DNA of 64,000 bases from Sulfuricella sp. (GTDB taxonomy: Bacteria > Pseudomonadota > Gammaproteobacteria > Burkholderiales > Sulfuricellaceae), in the NCBI GenBank assembly GCA_028713975.1, contig JAQTNE010000003.1, forward strand, positions 124,001 through 188,000, written 5' to 3'. Numbering within the stretch: the stretch's first letter is position 1; every line of letters begins with the position of its first letter. The notes under the pieces are model-generated. The model searched no databases. It saw only the letters and a program-made list of their open reading frames with translations, and was not told where the DNA came from. The position numbers and the translations under genes are program-made. Positions 1 to 9,194 of the stretch are shown here, piece after piece.

Positions 1-489
1 AGCGATACCGGCAAGAAAATGGCGGAAAAGGTCAACATCATCAATAGCGCGATTACCGCAGTAATCGCCACGGCGGAACAATTCGCCGAGGACGACCGGC
101 TCACGGTCGATGAGGCGGAGCAAACCATCCGCAAGGTGCTCGCCAATTTTGAATCGGTGACCACCAGCCTGTGCGAGTCCTCCGAAATGCTGCGCCAGGA
201 AAGTGAGGGCATCCGCGGGGAAATTTCCGACACGCTGGTACATCTCCAGTTTCAGGATCGGATCAGCCAGATACTCTCCCATGTGCGCGCCAATCTCGAC
301 GGGCTGCATGACCGGATCAAACAGCATTTTTCCGAGCGTGAGCGCGGCGGCGCCACGGCGATAGATGCGAAGCGCTGGGTCAACGACATGGCGCTGGGGT
401 ATGCCACCACCGAACAGAAGCTCATCCATCACGGCGAGACGACAAGCGGCAAGACCGATTCGGGTTCAGAGGAAATCACCTTTTTTTAG
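1..489 (+). CDS. Chemotaxis receptor/CheZ-like protein, C-terminal part (5' cut by window)
   Basis: The reading frame is open from base 1 through an internal ATG at 19, so this is the 3' end of a longer gene. What is visible is helical and hydrophilic. The motif FQDRISQIL (D codon at 256, Q codon at 268) has the same D-x-x-x-Q spacing as the catalytic FQDLTGQ helix of CheZ phosphatases, and the protein ends in EEITFF, a short acidic-aromatic tail. No membrane segment is visible in this part. It lies 12 bp upstream of cheY. I infer a receptor-like or CheZ-like protein that acts on CheY-P. It could equally be the tail of an MCP with a coincidental motif; the upstream sequence is needed to decide. 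Confidence 0.6.
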   Translation, partial: SDTGKKMAEKVNIINSAITAVIATAEQFAEDDRLTVDEAEQTIRKVLANFESVTTSLCESSEMLRQESEGIRGEISDTLVHLQFQDRISQILSHVRANLDGLHDRIKQHFSERERGGATAIDAKRWVNDMALGYATTEQKLIHHGETTSGKTDSGSEEITFF

Positions 490-501
490 CGGGAGAAAGA
501 T

Positions 502-870
502 ATGGCAAAGAGCATTCTGATAGTTGACGATTCGGTGACGCTGCGCCAGGTGGTATCGATTGCGCTCAAGGGCGCGGGCTATGACGTGATCGAAGCCTGC
601 GACGGCAAGGACGCGCTGGGCAAGCTCAACGGCCAGAAAATTCACCTGATCGTCAGCGACGTGAACATGCCCAACATGGACGGCATCACCTTTGTGCAGG
701 AAGCGAAAAAGCTGCCCGCCTACAAATTCACCCCGGTCATTATGCTTACCACCGAGGCCGGCGAGGACAAGAAATCCGCCGGGCAGGCGGCGGGTGCCAA
801 GGCCTGGGTGGTCAAGCCATTCAAGCCCGAGCAGATGCTGACCGCGGTATCCAAGCTGATTCTGCCCTGA
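502..870 (+). CDS. cheY: CheY-type response regulator
   Basis: A single receiver domain of 122 aa with no output domain. The acidic pair is D9-D10, the phospho-acceptor is D53 in LIVSDVNMPNMDG, the switch threonine is T83 and the conserved lysine is K105 in WVVKPF. This is the classical CheY layout. A GGGAGAAAGA ribosome-binding site precedes the ATG. The gene sits between the CheZ-like tail gene and a STAS gene, followed by cheA, so CheA is the expected phosphodonor. Its target (flagellar motor or another output) cannot be read from this window because no flagellar genes are present. Confidence 0.9.
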   Translation: MAKSILIVDDSVTLRQVVSIALKGAGYDVIEACDGKDALGKLNGQKIHLIVSDVNMPNMDGITFVQEAKKLPAYKFTPVIMLTTEAGEDKKSAGQAAGAKAWVVKPFKPEQMLTAVSKLILP

Positions 871-885
871 GCCATGGAGAACGAA

Positions 886-1194
886 ATGGAAAATCAAAGC
901 GGTTCCTGCCAACTGCGCCTGGAAGGCGAAATGACTATCTTTACCGCGGCGGATATCCGCGAGCGCCTGTTTGCGCCGCTGCCGCACTGCCAGCAGATGG
1001 ATGTCGATCTGTCGCAGGTCAGCGAACTGGATAGCGCCGGGCTGCAATTGATGGTGTTGGCCAAGCGTGAAGCCACCGCCATGGGCAAGGACATCCGCTT
1101 TGCCGGGCACAGCCCGGCAGTGCTGGACGTGCTGGAAATATGCGGACTGACCGGCTATTTCGGCGATCCCGTGGTGATGGCGAAGGGAGATTGA
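886..1194 (+). CDS. STAS-domain protein of the chemotaxis operon
   Basis: A small anti-anti-sigma-like STAS domain. The core DVDLSQVSELDSAGLQLM carries the D-S-A-G-L loop, whose serine is the phosphorylation site in SpoIIAA-type proteins. The ORF track starts at 874, but the ATG at 886 has GGAGAACGAA just upstream (GGAG at 876-879), so I chose it; this gives 102 aa. The stop overlaps the ribosome-binding region of cheA, whose ATG is 2 bp downstream. STAS proteins placed between cheY and cheA occur in proteobacterial chemosensory operons. A partner kinase or phosphatase is not visible here, and the role in signalling is unknown. Confidence 0.8.
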   Translation: MENQSGSCQLRLEGEMTIFTAADIRERLFAPLPHCQQMDVDLSQVSELDSAGLQLMVLAKREATAMGKDIRFAGHSPAVLDVLEICGLTGYFGDPVVMAKGD

Positions 1195-1196
1195 GA

Positions 1197-3398
1197 ATGA
1201 ACCTGGATAACGCATTACAGACGTTCTTCGTGGAAAGCCACGAGCTGCTGCAAGCCATGGAAGACGCGCTGCTGGATATCGAACACAGCGACGACCCGGT
1301 CGAATCGGTTAACGCCATTTTTCGGGCGGCGCACACCATCAAGGGGAGCGCCGGGCTGTTCGGCCTGGACGGTATTGTCGCCTTCACCCATGTGATGGAA
1401 AGCGTGCTGGACAAGGTGCGCGGCAATGATCTTGCCATCGACGACGGCATGGTCGCCCTGCTGCTGTCCTGCGGCGACCACATCAAGGTATTGCTCAACA
1501 GCCTGGTTGACGGTCAGGAGCAGTCTGACCCCGCCGTGTTCGCAGAGGGCGCCGTGCTGATCGAAAGGCTGTCGAAATATCTCGGCGCAAGCGAAAACCA
1601 GATTGAGCCCGCCACGCTGCCGCAACAGCATGAAACCAGGGTGGAGGCCATGGGCGGCGGTTTCGTGGAAACCGACAACTGGCACATCTCCTTGCATTTT
1701 GGGCGGAGCGTGCTGCGCAACGGCATGGATCCCCTGTCGTTTCTCCGCTACCTCGGCACGATGGGGCGCATCGTTGGTATTTCTACCCTGCTCGACGCCA
1801 TTCCTCCGGCGGCGGAGATGGATCACGAATCCTGCTACCTGAGCTTCGAAATCAACTTCCAGAGCGATGCCGACAAGGCCGCCATCGAAGGCGCGTTCGA
1901 ATTCGTGCGTGACGATTGCGTGATTCACATCCTCCCACCCAGGAGCCGTATCGCCGATTTTCTCGAGCTGATTCAGAATCTGCCGGAGGAAGACATGCGG
2001 CTGGGCGACATGTTGGTACGTTGCGGCACGCTGACGCAGAAAGAGCTGGAAGAGGCACTGGCTCTCCAGTCCGCGGGCGCCAGCGGCAACGCGCCGGAAA
2101 GCGGCGAAGAGCCCAAGCGCCCGATCGGCGAGATCGTGGTGGAGGCCGGCATGGTTCAGGCGCCCGTGGTCGAGGCCGCGCTGGAAAAGCAAAAACATAT
2201 CAAGGAAGCCAAAGGCCAGGAAAACCGGGTGATCCGCGTGGATGCGGAAAAACTCGACAACCTCATCAACCTGGTTGGTGAGCTGGTGATCGCAGGAGCT
2301 TCCGCCTCGCTGCTGTCGCACCGCAGTGTGGATGTCCCGCTGCAGGAAGCGACTTCCAACATTTCCCGCCTGGTCGAAGAAATCCGCGATAGCGCCTTGC
2401 AACTGCGCATGGTGCAAATCGGCGAGACCTTCCGCCGCTTCAACCGCGTGGTGCGTGATGTCAGCCGCGAACTGGGCAAGGACATCGAGCTCCTGATCAG
2501 CGGCGCGGAAACCGAACTGGACAAGACTGTGGTGGAAAAAATCGGCGACCCGCTCATGCACTTGGTCAGGAATGCCATGGATCATGGTATCGAATCCGCT
2601 GAACTGCGCCAGAGCCGGGGCAAGCCCGCCAAGGGTACGCTGCGGCTCAACGCCTACCACGAATCCGGCAGCATCGTGATCGAAGTGGGTGACGACGGCG
2701 GCGGCCTCAACCGCGAGCGTATCCTCAAAAAAGCCATCGACAAGGGGCTGGTCAGTCCGACCCAGAACCTGTCCGACCAGGAAATTTACATGCTGATCTT
2801 CGAGGCAGGCTTCTCGACTGCGGAACAGGTCAGCAACCTGTCTGGGCGCGGCGTCGGCATGGACGTGGTGCGCCGTAACATCGAGGCGCTGCGCGGCACT
2901 TGCGAACTGGATTCGCAGGAGGGCCAAGGTTCCACCGTGCGTATTCGCCTGCCGCTCACGCTGGCGATCATCGACGGTTTCCAGATCGGCGTGGGTAGCG
3001 CCTCTTACGTGGTGCCTCTGGACATGGTCAAGGAATGCCTGGAGCTCAGCAGCGAGGAGCGCCAGAAAGCGAAGGATCACCACTATATCAACCTGCGCGG
3101 TGAAGTGTTGCCTTTCGTCCGGCTGCGCGAGCGTTTCAGCGAAAAGGGCCAGGCCGGGCCGCGCGAAAACGTGGTGGTGGTGCAATACGGCGGCCAGAAG
3201 GCCGGGCTGGTGGTGGACGAGCTGATGGGTGAATTGCAAGCGGTGATCAAACCGCTGGGGTGTCTTTTCGGTAATTTGAAAGGAGTTAGCGGATCAACCA
3301 TTCTGGGTAACGGCGAAGTGGCGCTGATCCTCGACGTGCCGTCGCTGATACAGCAGGCGGTCAATGCCGATACGCAAATGGCACTGAGTCAAGCATAA
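1197..3398 (+). CDS. cheA: Chemotaxis histidine kinase CheA
   Basis: Hybrid-type CheA of 733 aa starting at the ATG at 1197, 19 codons inside the ORF-track start and preceded by GAAGGGAGA. An N-terminal HPt domain has the phospho-histidine H46 in AAHTIKGSAG. Residues ~267-340 carry two related motifs (LGDMLVRCGTLTQKELEEAL and PIGEIVVEAGMVQ...ALEKQ) where the CheY-binding P2 domain would be. A dimerisation helix (DNLINLVGELVI) and the ATPase follow: N box HLVRNAMDHGIES, G1 VGDDGGGL, G2 GRGVGMDVVRRN. A C-terminal CheW-like domain ends the protein. There is no receiver domain. Together with the MCP and CheW downstream it should form the signalling array. Confidence 0.93.
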   Translation: MNLDNALQTFFVESHELLQAMEDALLDIEHSDDPVESVNAIFRAAHTIKGSAGLFGLDGIVAFTHVMESVLDKVRGNDLAIDDGMVALLLSCGDHIKVLLNSLVDGQEQSDPAVFAEGAVLIERLSKYLGASENQIEPATLPQQHETRVEAMGGGFVETDNWHISLHFGRSVLRNGMDPLSFLRYLGTMGRIVGISTLLDAIPPAAEMDHESCYLSFEINFQSDADKAAIEGAFEFVRDDCVIHILPPRSRIADFLELIQNLPEEDMRLGDMLVRCGTLTQKELEEALALQSAGASGNAPESGEEPKRPIGEIVVEAGMVQAPVVEAALEKQKHIKEAKGQENRVIRVDAEKLDNLINLVGELVIAGASASLLSHRSVDVPLQEATSNISRLVEEIRDSALQLRMVQIGETFRRFNRVVRDVSRELGKDIELLISGAETELDKTVVEKIGDPLMHLVRNAMDHGIESAELRQSRGKPAKGTLRLNAYHESGSIVIEVGDDGGGLNRERILKKAIDKGLVSPTQNLSDQEIYMLIFEAGFSTAEQVSNLSGRGVGMDVVRRNIEALRGTCELDSQEGQGSTVRIRLPLTLAIIDGFQIGVGSASYVVPLDMVKECLELSSEERQKAKDHHYINLRGEVLPFVRLRERFSEKGQAGPRENVVVVQYGGQKAGLVVDELMGELQAVIKPLGCLFGNLKGVSGSTILGNGEVALILDVPSLIQQAVNADTQMALSQA

Positions 3399-3437
3399 TT
3401 TTTGGAAAAGTAGCAGTAATTTTTTGGGAGAACTTCA

Positions 3438-5057
3438 ATGAAAAATCTGAAAATCGGTACTCGTCTGGCCATTGGCTTTGGGTTCACGCTAGCCCTGATG
3501 CTGGTGATTTCCGTCATGTCCTATATGCGTGTCAGTGAAATTAACGCCGAAGTCGGCAACATGGTCAACGACAAATTCCCCAAGACGGTATGGGCGAACA
3601 ACATTCTTGATACGATCAGCGTGAACGCCCGAGCCATCCGCAACATCTTGCTGGTGAAGCCGGAGGACGTGGAAAAAGAACTGGCGCGCGTTTCCGAACA
3701 GCGCAAAATCAGCGACGAGAATTTTGACAAGCTGGAAAAGACCGTCAGGTCGGAATCGGGCAAGAAGGCGCTGGCGCATGTGCAGGAAACGCACAAGGTG
3801 TTCAACGCGGACCTGGAGCGGTTCCTTGTCTTGCAAAAGACCGGCAAGAAGGAGGAGGCTCTCGAGCTGTTGCTGACACAGCTACGTAAATCGCAGGCCG
3901 ATTACGGCAAGGCAGTGACTGAGATCACCGCACATCAAACCAAAATGATGGAAGTGTCTGGCGCGTTGGCCGATGAAAAAGCCAGCCAGACGGAACAGCT
4001 GATCCTGATTCTGACAATTTCAGCCATCCTGATCAGCGCCGGTTTTGCCTTCTGGGTGACGCGCTTGATCACCAGGCCGCTCAATGAAGCTGTCAGTGTC
4101 GCCAACTCCTTGGCCGAAGGCGACCTGACAGTGCGGATTGAGGTGAATTCCAAGGACGAGACCGGTATGTTGCTGGCCGCGATGCAGAACATGGTGGGCA
4201 AGCTGTCACAGATTATCAGCGAAGTGCGCGGCGCGGCGGACTCTCTTTCCAGCGCTTCGGAAGAAGTCAGCGCCACGGCGCAGAGCATGAGCCAGGCGTC
4301 CAGCGAGCAGGCTGCCTCGGTGGAAGAAACTTCGGCCTCGATCGAGCAGATGTCCGCCTCGATCAACCAGAATGCCGAGAATGCCAAAGTCACCGACGGC
4401 ATGGCTTCGCAGGCGGCCAAGCAGGCCACCGAAGGTGGAGAGGCGGTGAAATCCACGGTGGCAGCGATGAAGCAGATCGCCGGCAAAATCGGCATCATCG
4501 ACGACATTGCCTACCAGACCAACCTGCTCGCCTTGAATGCGGCCATCGAGGCGGCGCGTGCCGGCGAGCACGGCAAGGGTTTCGCGGTGGTGGCAGCGGA
4601 AGTGCGCAAGCTGGCTGAACGCAGCCAGCTTGCGGCGCGCGAAATCGGCGAGGTGGCGGGCAGCAGCGTGGAGCTGGCAGAGCGTGCTGGCAAGCTGCTC
4701 GATGAAATCGTTCCGGCGATCAACAAAACTTCCGACCTGGTGCAGGAAATCAGCGCAGCTTCGGAGGAGCAATCCTCCGGTGCTGCGCAGGTCAATGCGG
4801 CAGTCAGCCAGCTCAATCAGATTACCCAGCAGAACGCCAGCTCGTCGGAAGAACTGGCAGCCACTTCGGAAGAGATGAGCGGACAGGCTGAACAGTTGCA
4901 ACAGACCATGTCGTTCTTCAAGGTCGAGGGCGGTACGGTCGCGGCGACCGGCGGCAAAAAGGCCAAGCCGGCGCCCAAGGCGGCGGTCGCCATGGCGCGC
5001 GGCAAGCCCGCCAGCCACGCGCAGCATGATGAAGAGCACGAATTCGTGCGTTTCTGA
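3438..5057 (+). CDS. Methyl-accepting chemotaxis protein
   Basis: Membrane receptor of 539 aa. TM1 is near residues 12-32 ([18 protein letters not shown]), followed by a four-helix-bundle periplasmic sensor of about 155 residues, TM2 ([20 protein letters not shown]), HAMP and the signalling domain. The highly conserved hairpin tip is [20 protein letters not shown]. After the methylation helices comes an Ala/Lys/Pro-rich linker, and the C-terminus is EFVRF, which fits the x-aromatic-x-x-aromatic tether to which CheR and CheB bind. Both enzymes are encoded downstream. The ligand cannot be predicted. The start has GGGAGAACTTCA upstream. Confidence 0.92.
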   Translation: MKNLKIGTRLAIGFGFTLALMLVISVMSYMRVSEINAEVGNMVNDKFPKTVWANNILDTISVNARAIRNILLVKPEDVEKELARVSEQRKISDENFDKLEKTVRSESGKKALAHVQETHKVFNADLERFLVLQKTGKKEEALELLLTQLRKSQADYGKAVTEITAHQTKMMEVSGALADEKASQTEQLILILTISAILISAGFAFWVTRLITRPLNEAVSVANSLAEGDLTVRIEVNSKDETGMLLAAMQNMVGKLSQIISEVRGAADSLSSASEEVSATAQSMSQASSEQAASVEETSASIEQMSASINQNAENAKVTDGMASQAAKQATEGGEAVKSTVAAMKQIAGKIGIIDDIAYQTNLLALNAAIEAARAGEHGKGFAVVAAEVRKLAERSQLAAREIGEVAGSSVELAERAGKLLDEIVPAINKTSDLVQEISAASEEQSSGAAQVNAAVSQLNQITQQNASSSEELAATSEEMSGQAEQLQQTMSFFKVEGGTVAATGGKKAKPAPKAAVAMARGKPASHAQHDEEHEFVRF

Positions 5058-5071
5058 AAGGAGGAACCGGA

Positions 5072-5611
5072 ATGAATGCGCTGGTTTCCGTAGAAAAAAA
5101 ATTGCCGGCCCCGGTGGCCGGCGTGGTCGAAGGGCGGCAATTTCTCACCTTCACGCTGGGTGGCGAAATGTTTGCCATCGAGATTCTCAACATCAAGGAG
5201 ATCATCGAGTACGGCAGCCTGACCACCGTGCCGATGATGCCGGAATTCGTGCGCGGGGTGATCAACCTGCGCGGTCGGGTGGTGCCGGTGATCGACCTGT
5301 CGGTGCGCTTCGGCCGCAAGGCGACTGAAACCACCAAACGCACCTGCAACGTGATCATCGAAGTGCAGGCCGAGGGCGAGACTGTCGATATTGGTATCGT
5401 GGTCGATGCGGTATCGGAGGTGCTGGAAATTCCCACCGCCGAGATCGAGCCTGCACCGTCGTTCGGCGCAAAAATCCGCGCCGATTTCATTAGCGGCATG
5501 GGCAAGGTCAACGGTGAATTCGTCATCATCCTCGGCCTCAACAAGGTGCTTTCGGTTGAGGAAATGGCGATGCTGGCCGGCGTCGGGACGGGCGAGGCCA
5601 GCGCCGGGTAG
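5072..5611 (+). CDS. cheW: Chemotaxis adaptor CheW
   Basis: Adaptor of 179 aa that couples receptors to CheA. The CheW fold is recognisable from FTLGGEMFAIEILNIKEII, the FVRGVINLRGRVVPVIDLS stretch and VVDAVSEVLEIP. An AAAGGAGGAA ribosome-binding site precedes the ATG, 14 bp after the MCP stop. The gene ends with TAG at 5609-5611. The same frame stays open for another 51 codons after that stop (separate entry). Confidence 0.92.
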   Translation: MNALVSVEKKLPAPVAGVVEGRQFLTFTLGGEMFAIEILNIKEIIEYGSLTTVPMMPEFVRGVINLRGRVVPVIDLSVRFGRKATETTKRTCNVIIEVQAEGETVDIGIVVDAVSEVLEIPTAEIEPAPSFGAKIRADFISGMGKVNGEFVIILGLNKVLSVEEMAMLAGVGTGEASAG

Positions 5612-5767
5612 CCGGGCGGCAAGCCCGCCGAAGTCGTGGCGCTGGTTCGCAGGGTTGCTGAAGGCGATCTGGCTGGCGCAGAGAAGGCTTTTCCGAAAAT
5701 CGACCTTTATTCCCAACAGGCCATTGCTTTGCCCAAGCAGGCCGAACAGGATGCCGCCGCCCGATAA
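5612..5767 (+). other. In-frame coding-like extension after the cheW stop
   Basis: Directly after the TAG of cheW the same frame continues for 51 sense codons to TAA at 5765-5767, reading ...EVVALVRRVAEGDLAGAEKA... and ...KQAEQDAAAR. The composition is that of an ordinary helical protein, and there is no start codon with a ribosome-binding site inside it. It may be the remnant of a longer CheW C-terminus cut by a nonsense mutation, a trace of a deleted gene, or a readthrough extension. The cheR gene begins 35 bp later. Confidence 0.35.
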
Positions 5768-5802
5768 AGCGGGTTGGGGGCGCTGATATAGAGGGGCCGC
5801 AC

Positions 5803-6609
5803 ATGGATATTGCCACGATAAGCGATAAAGAATTCAGCCAGTTCCAGAATCTGATCTACAAGATTGCCGGCATCAGCCTTTCACCCGCCAAAAAGCCGCT
5901 GGTCAGCGGGCGCCTGGCGAAACGTTTGCGAGAGCACCGGCTGGCGAGTTACGGGGATTACTTCAAGTTGCTGAACAGCGGCCATCACCCGGATGAAATC
6001 CAGATGGCGGTCGATTTGCTGACCACCAACGAGACGTATTTTTTTCGGGAATCCAAGCACTTCGATTTCCTGCGCCAGAATATCCTGGCGCATCACAAGA
6101 AAGGGCAGCTCTTCCGGGTGTGGAGCGCGGCCAGTTCCAGCGGGCAGGAGCCCTACACCGTCGCCATGGTGCTGGCGGACTGCCTGGGCGACCAGCCATG
6201 GGAAGTGGTGGCTTCGGACATCAGTACTCTGGTGCTGGAGCGGGCGCGTTCCGGGCATTATCCCCTGGAGCAGACGCGGCATATCCCGAAAAGTTATCTC
6301 AACAAATTCTGCCTGAAGGGGGTCGGCTCCAAGGAAGGGACTTTTATGGTCGGGCGCAGCTTGCGCAGCCGGGTCAACTTCATGCAGGTTAATCTCAACG
6401 CGACGTTGCCCAAGCTGGGAGAATTCGACCTGGTCTTCCTGCGCAACGTGATGATATATTTCGACGAGGAAACCAAGCGTCAGGTGGTGCGTCGCATCAT
6501 TGGGCAGATCAAGCCCGGCGGCTACCTGATCATCGGCCATTCGGAAAGCCTTAACGGGATCGCGGACGAAGTGAAGTCGCTGATGCCCTCGGTGTACCGC
6601 AAGGCATGA
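5803..6609 (+). CDS. cheR: Chemotaxis protein methyltransferase CheR
   Basis: CheR of 268 aa, usual length. The N-terminal helical domain that docks on the receptor helices spans about residues 1-75 (SGRLAKRLREH, LLTTNETYFFRE). The SAM-binding core follows, with RVWSAASSSGQEPYTVAM and the LVFLRNVMIYFD motif. It methylates glutamates on the MCP signalling helices. The upstream MCP carries a CheR/CheB tether pentapeptide at its C-terminus. It is followed after 10 bp by cheD. Confidence 0.93.
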   Translation: MDIATISDKEFSQFQNLIYKIAGISLSPAKKPLVSGRLAKRLREHRLASYGDYFKLLNSGHHPDEIQMAVDLLTTNETYFFRESKHFDFLRQNILAHHKKGQLFRVWSAASSSGQEPYTVAMVLADCLGDQPWEVVASDISTLVLERARSGHYPLEQTRHIPKSYLNKFCLKGVGSKEGTFMVGRSLRSRVNFMQVNLNATLPKLGEFDLVFLRNVMIYFDEETKRQVVRRIIGQIKPGGYLIIGHSESLNGIADEVKSLMPSVYRKA

Positions 6610-6619
6610 ATCCGTCCGT

Positions 6620-7174
6620 ATGAGAACTCCCCTCAGCGTCATCGAGATTTTCCTGCAACCCGGAGATTTCTATTTTGGCGACCGCGATACCCGTATCCGC
6701 ACCCTGCTGGGCTCGTGCATCTCGATTGTTGTCTGGCACCCTCAACGGCTGATCGGCGGGATGTGCCACTACATGTTGCCCACCCGCGGTAAAAAACGCA
6801 CCGGCACGCTGGACGGGCGCTATGGCGACGAGGCGCTGGTGTTGTTTCTGAAGGAAATCCAGGCGGCGGGAACCCGCCCGGCGGAATATGAGGCCAAGCT
6901 GTTCGGTGGTAGCAACATGTTTACGGGCACCGGGAAAATTCGTTGCCCGGAGATCAACTGCGCTGACCCGTTCACCGCCTCATGCAAGGACATATCGTGC
7001 CGTAACCGGCGCAGCGCACGGCTGCTCGCGGAGCGCCACGGCTTTGCCGTCACGGCGGAAAAACTGGGCGGCACCCAGCCGCACAATATTCTGTTCGATC
7101 TCTGGAGCGGCCACGTCTGGATCAAGCGCCCGCCGAAGGGATTGGCCTGCACTGGCAAAACTCTAAAAACATGA
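6620..7174 (+). CDS. cheD: Chemoreceptor glutamine deamidase CheD
   Basis: CheD family, 184 aa. The catalytic cysteine lies in [10 protein letters not shown] and the catalytic histidine in MCHYMLP. The Cys-His spacing of 17 residues equals that known for CheD (C27/H44 in Thermotoga numbering). GGSNMF is another family signature. CheD deamidates receptor glutamines and in some species interacts with CheC; no CheC is visible here. Its stop overlaps the cheB start (ATGA), so the two are translationally coupled. The start at 6620 has only a weak ribosome-binding site. Confidence 0.9.
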   Translation: MRTPLSVIEIFLQPGDFYFGDRDTRIRTLLGSCISIVVWHPQRLIGGMCHYMLPTRGKKRTGTLDGRYGDEALVLFLKEIQAAGTRPAEYEAKLFGGSNMFTGTGKIRCPEINCADPFTASCKDISCRNRRSARLLAERHGFAVTAEKLGGTQPHNILFDLWSGHVWIKRPPKGLACTGKTLKT

Positions 7175-8232
7175 AAAAAATCAAAACATTGATTGTTGAC
7201 GACTCGGCTGTGGTGCGGCAGGTACTTTCCGGATTGCTGGGCGGCGACCCGGAAATCGAGGTGATGGCGACGGCCTCCGACCCGATCTTCGCCATCGAGA
7301 AGATGCGCGTAAGCTGGCCGGATGTGATCGTGCTGGATGTCGAAATGCCGCGCATGGACGGCATCAGCTTTCTGAAGAAGATCATGGCCGAGCGCCCGAC
7401 CCCGGTGGTGATCTGCTCCACCCTGACGGAAAAGGGCGCGGAGACCACCATGCAGGCGCTGGCGGCGGGCGCGGTCAGCATCGTCACCAAGCCCAAGATC
7501 GGGCTCAAGCGCTTTCTGGAAGATGCCTCCTCGGATATCGTGGGTGCGGTCAAGGCGGCATCACATGCCAACGTAAAACGCGTGACGGCGGCGCCCCCGC
7601 TCAAAGTCGCTCCCAAACTCAACGCCGATGCGATCCTGCCCGCAGCCGGCGGGCACGCCATGGCGCGAACCACCGAGCGTATCGTCGCCATCGGCACCTC
7701 CACCGGAGGAACCCAGGCGCTGGAGGTGGTGCTGACCGCGCTGCCGCGCATTTGCCCCGGCATTGTCATCGTCCAGCACATGCCGGAAAAATTTACCGAA
7801 GCCTTTGCCAACCGGCTGAACGGCATCTGCAAGCTGGATGTCAAGGAAGCCGCCAACAACGACCGGGTGCTGCCGGGGCGCGCCCTCATCGCGCCGGGCG
7901 GCAAGCACATGGTGCTGCGGCGCAGCGGCGCGCAATATTTTGTGGAGGTGCTCGACGGGCCGCTGGTGAACCGCCACCGCCCGTCGGTGGATGTGCTGTT
8001 CCGTTCGGTCGCCAAGGTGGCGGGAAAGAACGCGCTGGGTATCATCATGACCGGCATGGGCGACGACGGCGCGGCGGGGCTGCTGGAAATGCGCCAGGCC
8101 AACGCCCGCACCATTGCCCAGGACGAAGCCACATGCGTGGTTTTCGGCATGCCGAAGGAGGCGATAAAGCTCGGTGCGGCGGACAAGGTTGTTTCCCTGA
8201 ACGATATTCCCGGAGAAATCGTCCGCAGCTAG
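7171..8232 (+). CDS. cheB: Chemotaxis methylesterase CheB
   Basis: Two-domain CheB of 353 aa. The receiver has D10-D11 and phospho-acceptor D56 in [14 protein letters not shown] ~50-residue linker leads to the esterase with the catalytic triad region S177 (GTSTGGTQ), H203 (VQHMPEKF) and D298/D299 ([10 protein letters not shown]). It removes methyl groups from MCPs (and deamidates glutamines) once phosphorylated by CheA. It overlaps cheD by 4 bp and ends the first chemosensory operon. Confidence 0.95.
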   Translation: MKKIKTLIVDDSAVVRQVLSGLLGGDPEIEVMATASDPIFAIEKMRVSWPDVIVLDVEMPRMDGISFLKKIMAERPTPVVICSTLTEKGAETTMQALAAGAVSIVTKPKIGLKRFLEDASSDIVGAVKAASHANVKRVTAAPPLKVAPKLNADAILPAAGGHAMARTTERIVAIGTSTGGTQALEVVLTALPRICPGIVIVQHMPEKFTEAFANRLNGICKLDVKEAANNDRVLPGRALIAPGGKHMVLRRSGAQYFVEVLDGPLVNRHRPSVDVLFRSVAKVAGKNALGIIMTGMGDDGAAGLLEMRQANARTIAQDEATCVVFGMPKEAIKLGAADKVVSLNDIPGEIVRS

Positions 8233-8277
8233 AATCGCCTGCCGGCAGGTGCCGGAAGCCATACGCACCAGCGAAAT

Positions 8278-8306
8278 ATTTTGTTATACAATTACAAAAG
8301 TATAAA
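8278..8306 (+). promoter_or_regulatory. Candidate promoter for pilG
   Basis: The cheB-pilG gap is AT-rich inside a GC-rich region. TATAAA at 8301 lies 17 bp after ATTTTG and 14 bp after TTGTTA. Neither spacing gives a strong -35, so this is a weak candidate. It is supported mainly by its position at the junction of the two chemosensory systems. Confidence 0.3.
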
Positions 8307-8382
8307 AATAGACAGGCATGGAGCGTACCCCTTTCCCTGTATCATTAAGGATCCGGCCACAGGTGATGGCAGAAGGAAGCCA

Positions 8383-8787
8383 GTGGGCGGAGCAACACAG
8401 ACTCTTGCGGGAATCAGGGTGATGGTGATTGATGACAGCAACACCATTCGCCGCAGTGCCGAAAATTTTCTGGTGAAAGCCGGGTGCGAGGCCATCCTCG
8501 CCGAGGACGGGTTCGACGCCCTGTCCAAGATTGCCGATTACCAGCCGGATGTCGTTTTTGTCGACATCATGATGCCGCGCCTGGATGGCTACCAGACCTG
8601 CGCGCTGATCAAGAAAAACCCCAGGTTCAAGGTTACGCCGGTTGTCATGCTGTCCAGCAAGGATGGTCTGTTCGACCGCGCCCGCGGCCGGATCGCGGGG
8701 GCGGTCGAATATTTGACCAAACCGTTTACCGGAGAAAGCCTGCTCGATGCCGTGGCCCGGCACGCGGCCCGGCGCAGCATCGGTTAG
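8383..8787 (+). CDS. pilG: Twitching motility response regulator PilG
   Basis: Single-domain receiver. The ORF track opens at 8281, but the leading 34 codons are not receiver-like. The GTG at 8383 has AGAAGGAAG six bases upstream and gives 134 aa, the usual PilG length. Key residues: D17-D18, phospho-acceptor D61 (VVFVDIMMPRLDGYQT), K113 (EYLTKPF). The sequence IRVMVIDDSNTIRRSAE and LIKKNPRFK are typical of PilG. It is the first gene of a pilG-pilH-pilI-pilJ-chpA set. In Pseudomonas PilG receives phosphate from ChpA and controls pilus extension and cAMP; here that is inferred by homology and order. Confidence 0.88.
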   Translation: MGGATQTLAGIRVMVIDDSNTIRRSAENFLVKAGCEAILAEDGFDALSKIADYQPDVVFVDIMMPRLDGYQTCALIKKNPRFKVTPVVMLSSKDGLFDRARGRIAGAVEYLTKPFTGESLLDAVARHAARRSIG

Positions 8788-8810
8788 AACTTGGAGAGTG
8801 AAAGTAAAGA

Positions 8811-9176
8811 ATGGCTATCAATAAAATAATGGTCGTGGACGATTCGCCTACCGAAAGATTTTTTATCGGCGACATGTTGGGCAAACAGGGTTATCAGGTG
8901 ATCTTTGCCGAAAGTGGCGAGGAGGCGATTGCCAAGGCCAAACAGGAAAAGCCCGACCTGATCATCATGGACGTGGTGATGCCGGGGCTGAACGGCTTCC
9001 AGGCGACACGGGCGATCTACAAGGACGGGGAGACCAAGGACATTCCCATCATCATGTGTACCACCAAAGGGCAGGAAACCGACAAAGTATGGGGGATGCG
9101 CCAGGGCGCCAGGTATTACATCGTCAAGCCGGTGAATCAGGACGACCTGCTGAAAAAAATCGCCGCACTGGGTTGA
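8811..9176 (+). CDS. pilH: Twitching motility response regulator PilH
   Basis: Single receiver domain, 121 aa, with D10-D11, phospho-acceptor D54 ([15 protein letters not shown]) and the lysine in [12 protein letters not shown]. The sequence [16 protein letters not shown] and the [18 protein letters not shown] stretch fit PilH. It follows pilG by 23 bp. In the Pil-Chp system PilH counteracts PilG, acting as a phosphate sink or retraction regulator. The pilI gene follows after a repeat-containing gap. Confidence 0.88.
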   Translation: MAINKIMVVDDSPTERFFIGDMLGKQGYQVIFAESGEEAIAKAKQEKPDLIIMDVVMPGLNGFQATRAIYKDGETKDIPIIMCTTKGQETDKVWGMRQGARYYIVKPVNQDDLLKKIAALG

Positions 9177-9194
9177 ACCTGGAAACGGCGTTTC

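Noticed and set aside
1215-3239. 674-aa minus-strand ORF opposite cheA
   Set aside because: Shadow of the GC-rich cheA codons; His/Gln/Asp-rich composition without any family motif, and cheA is certain.
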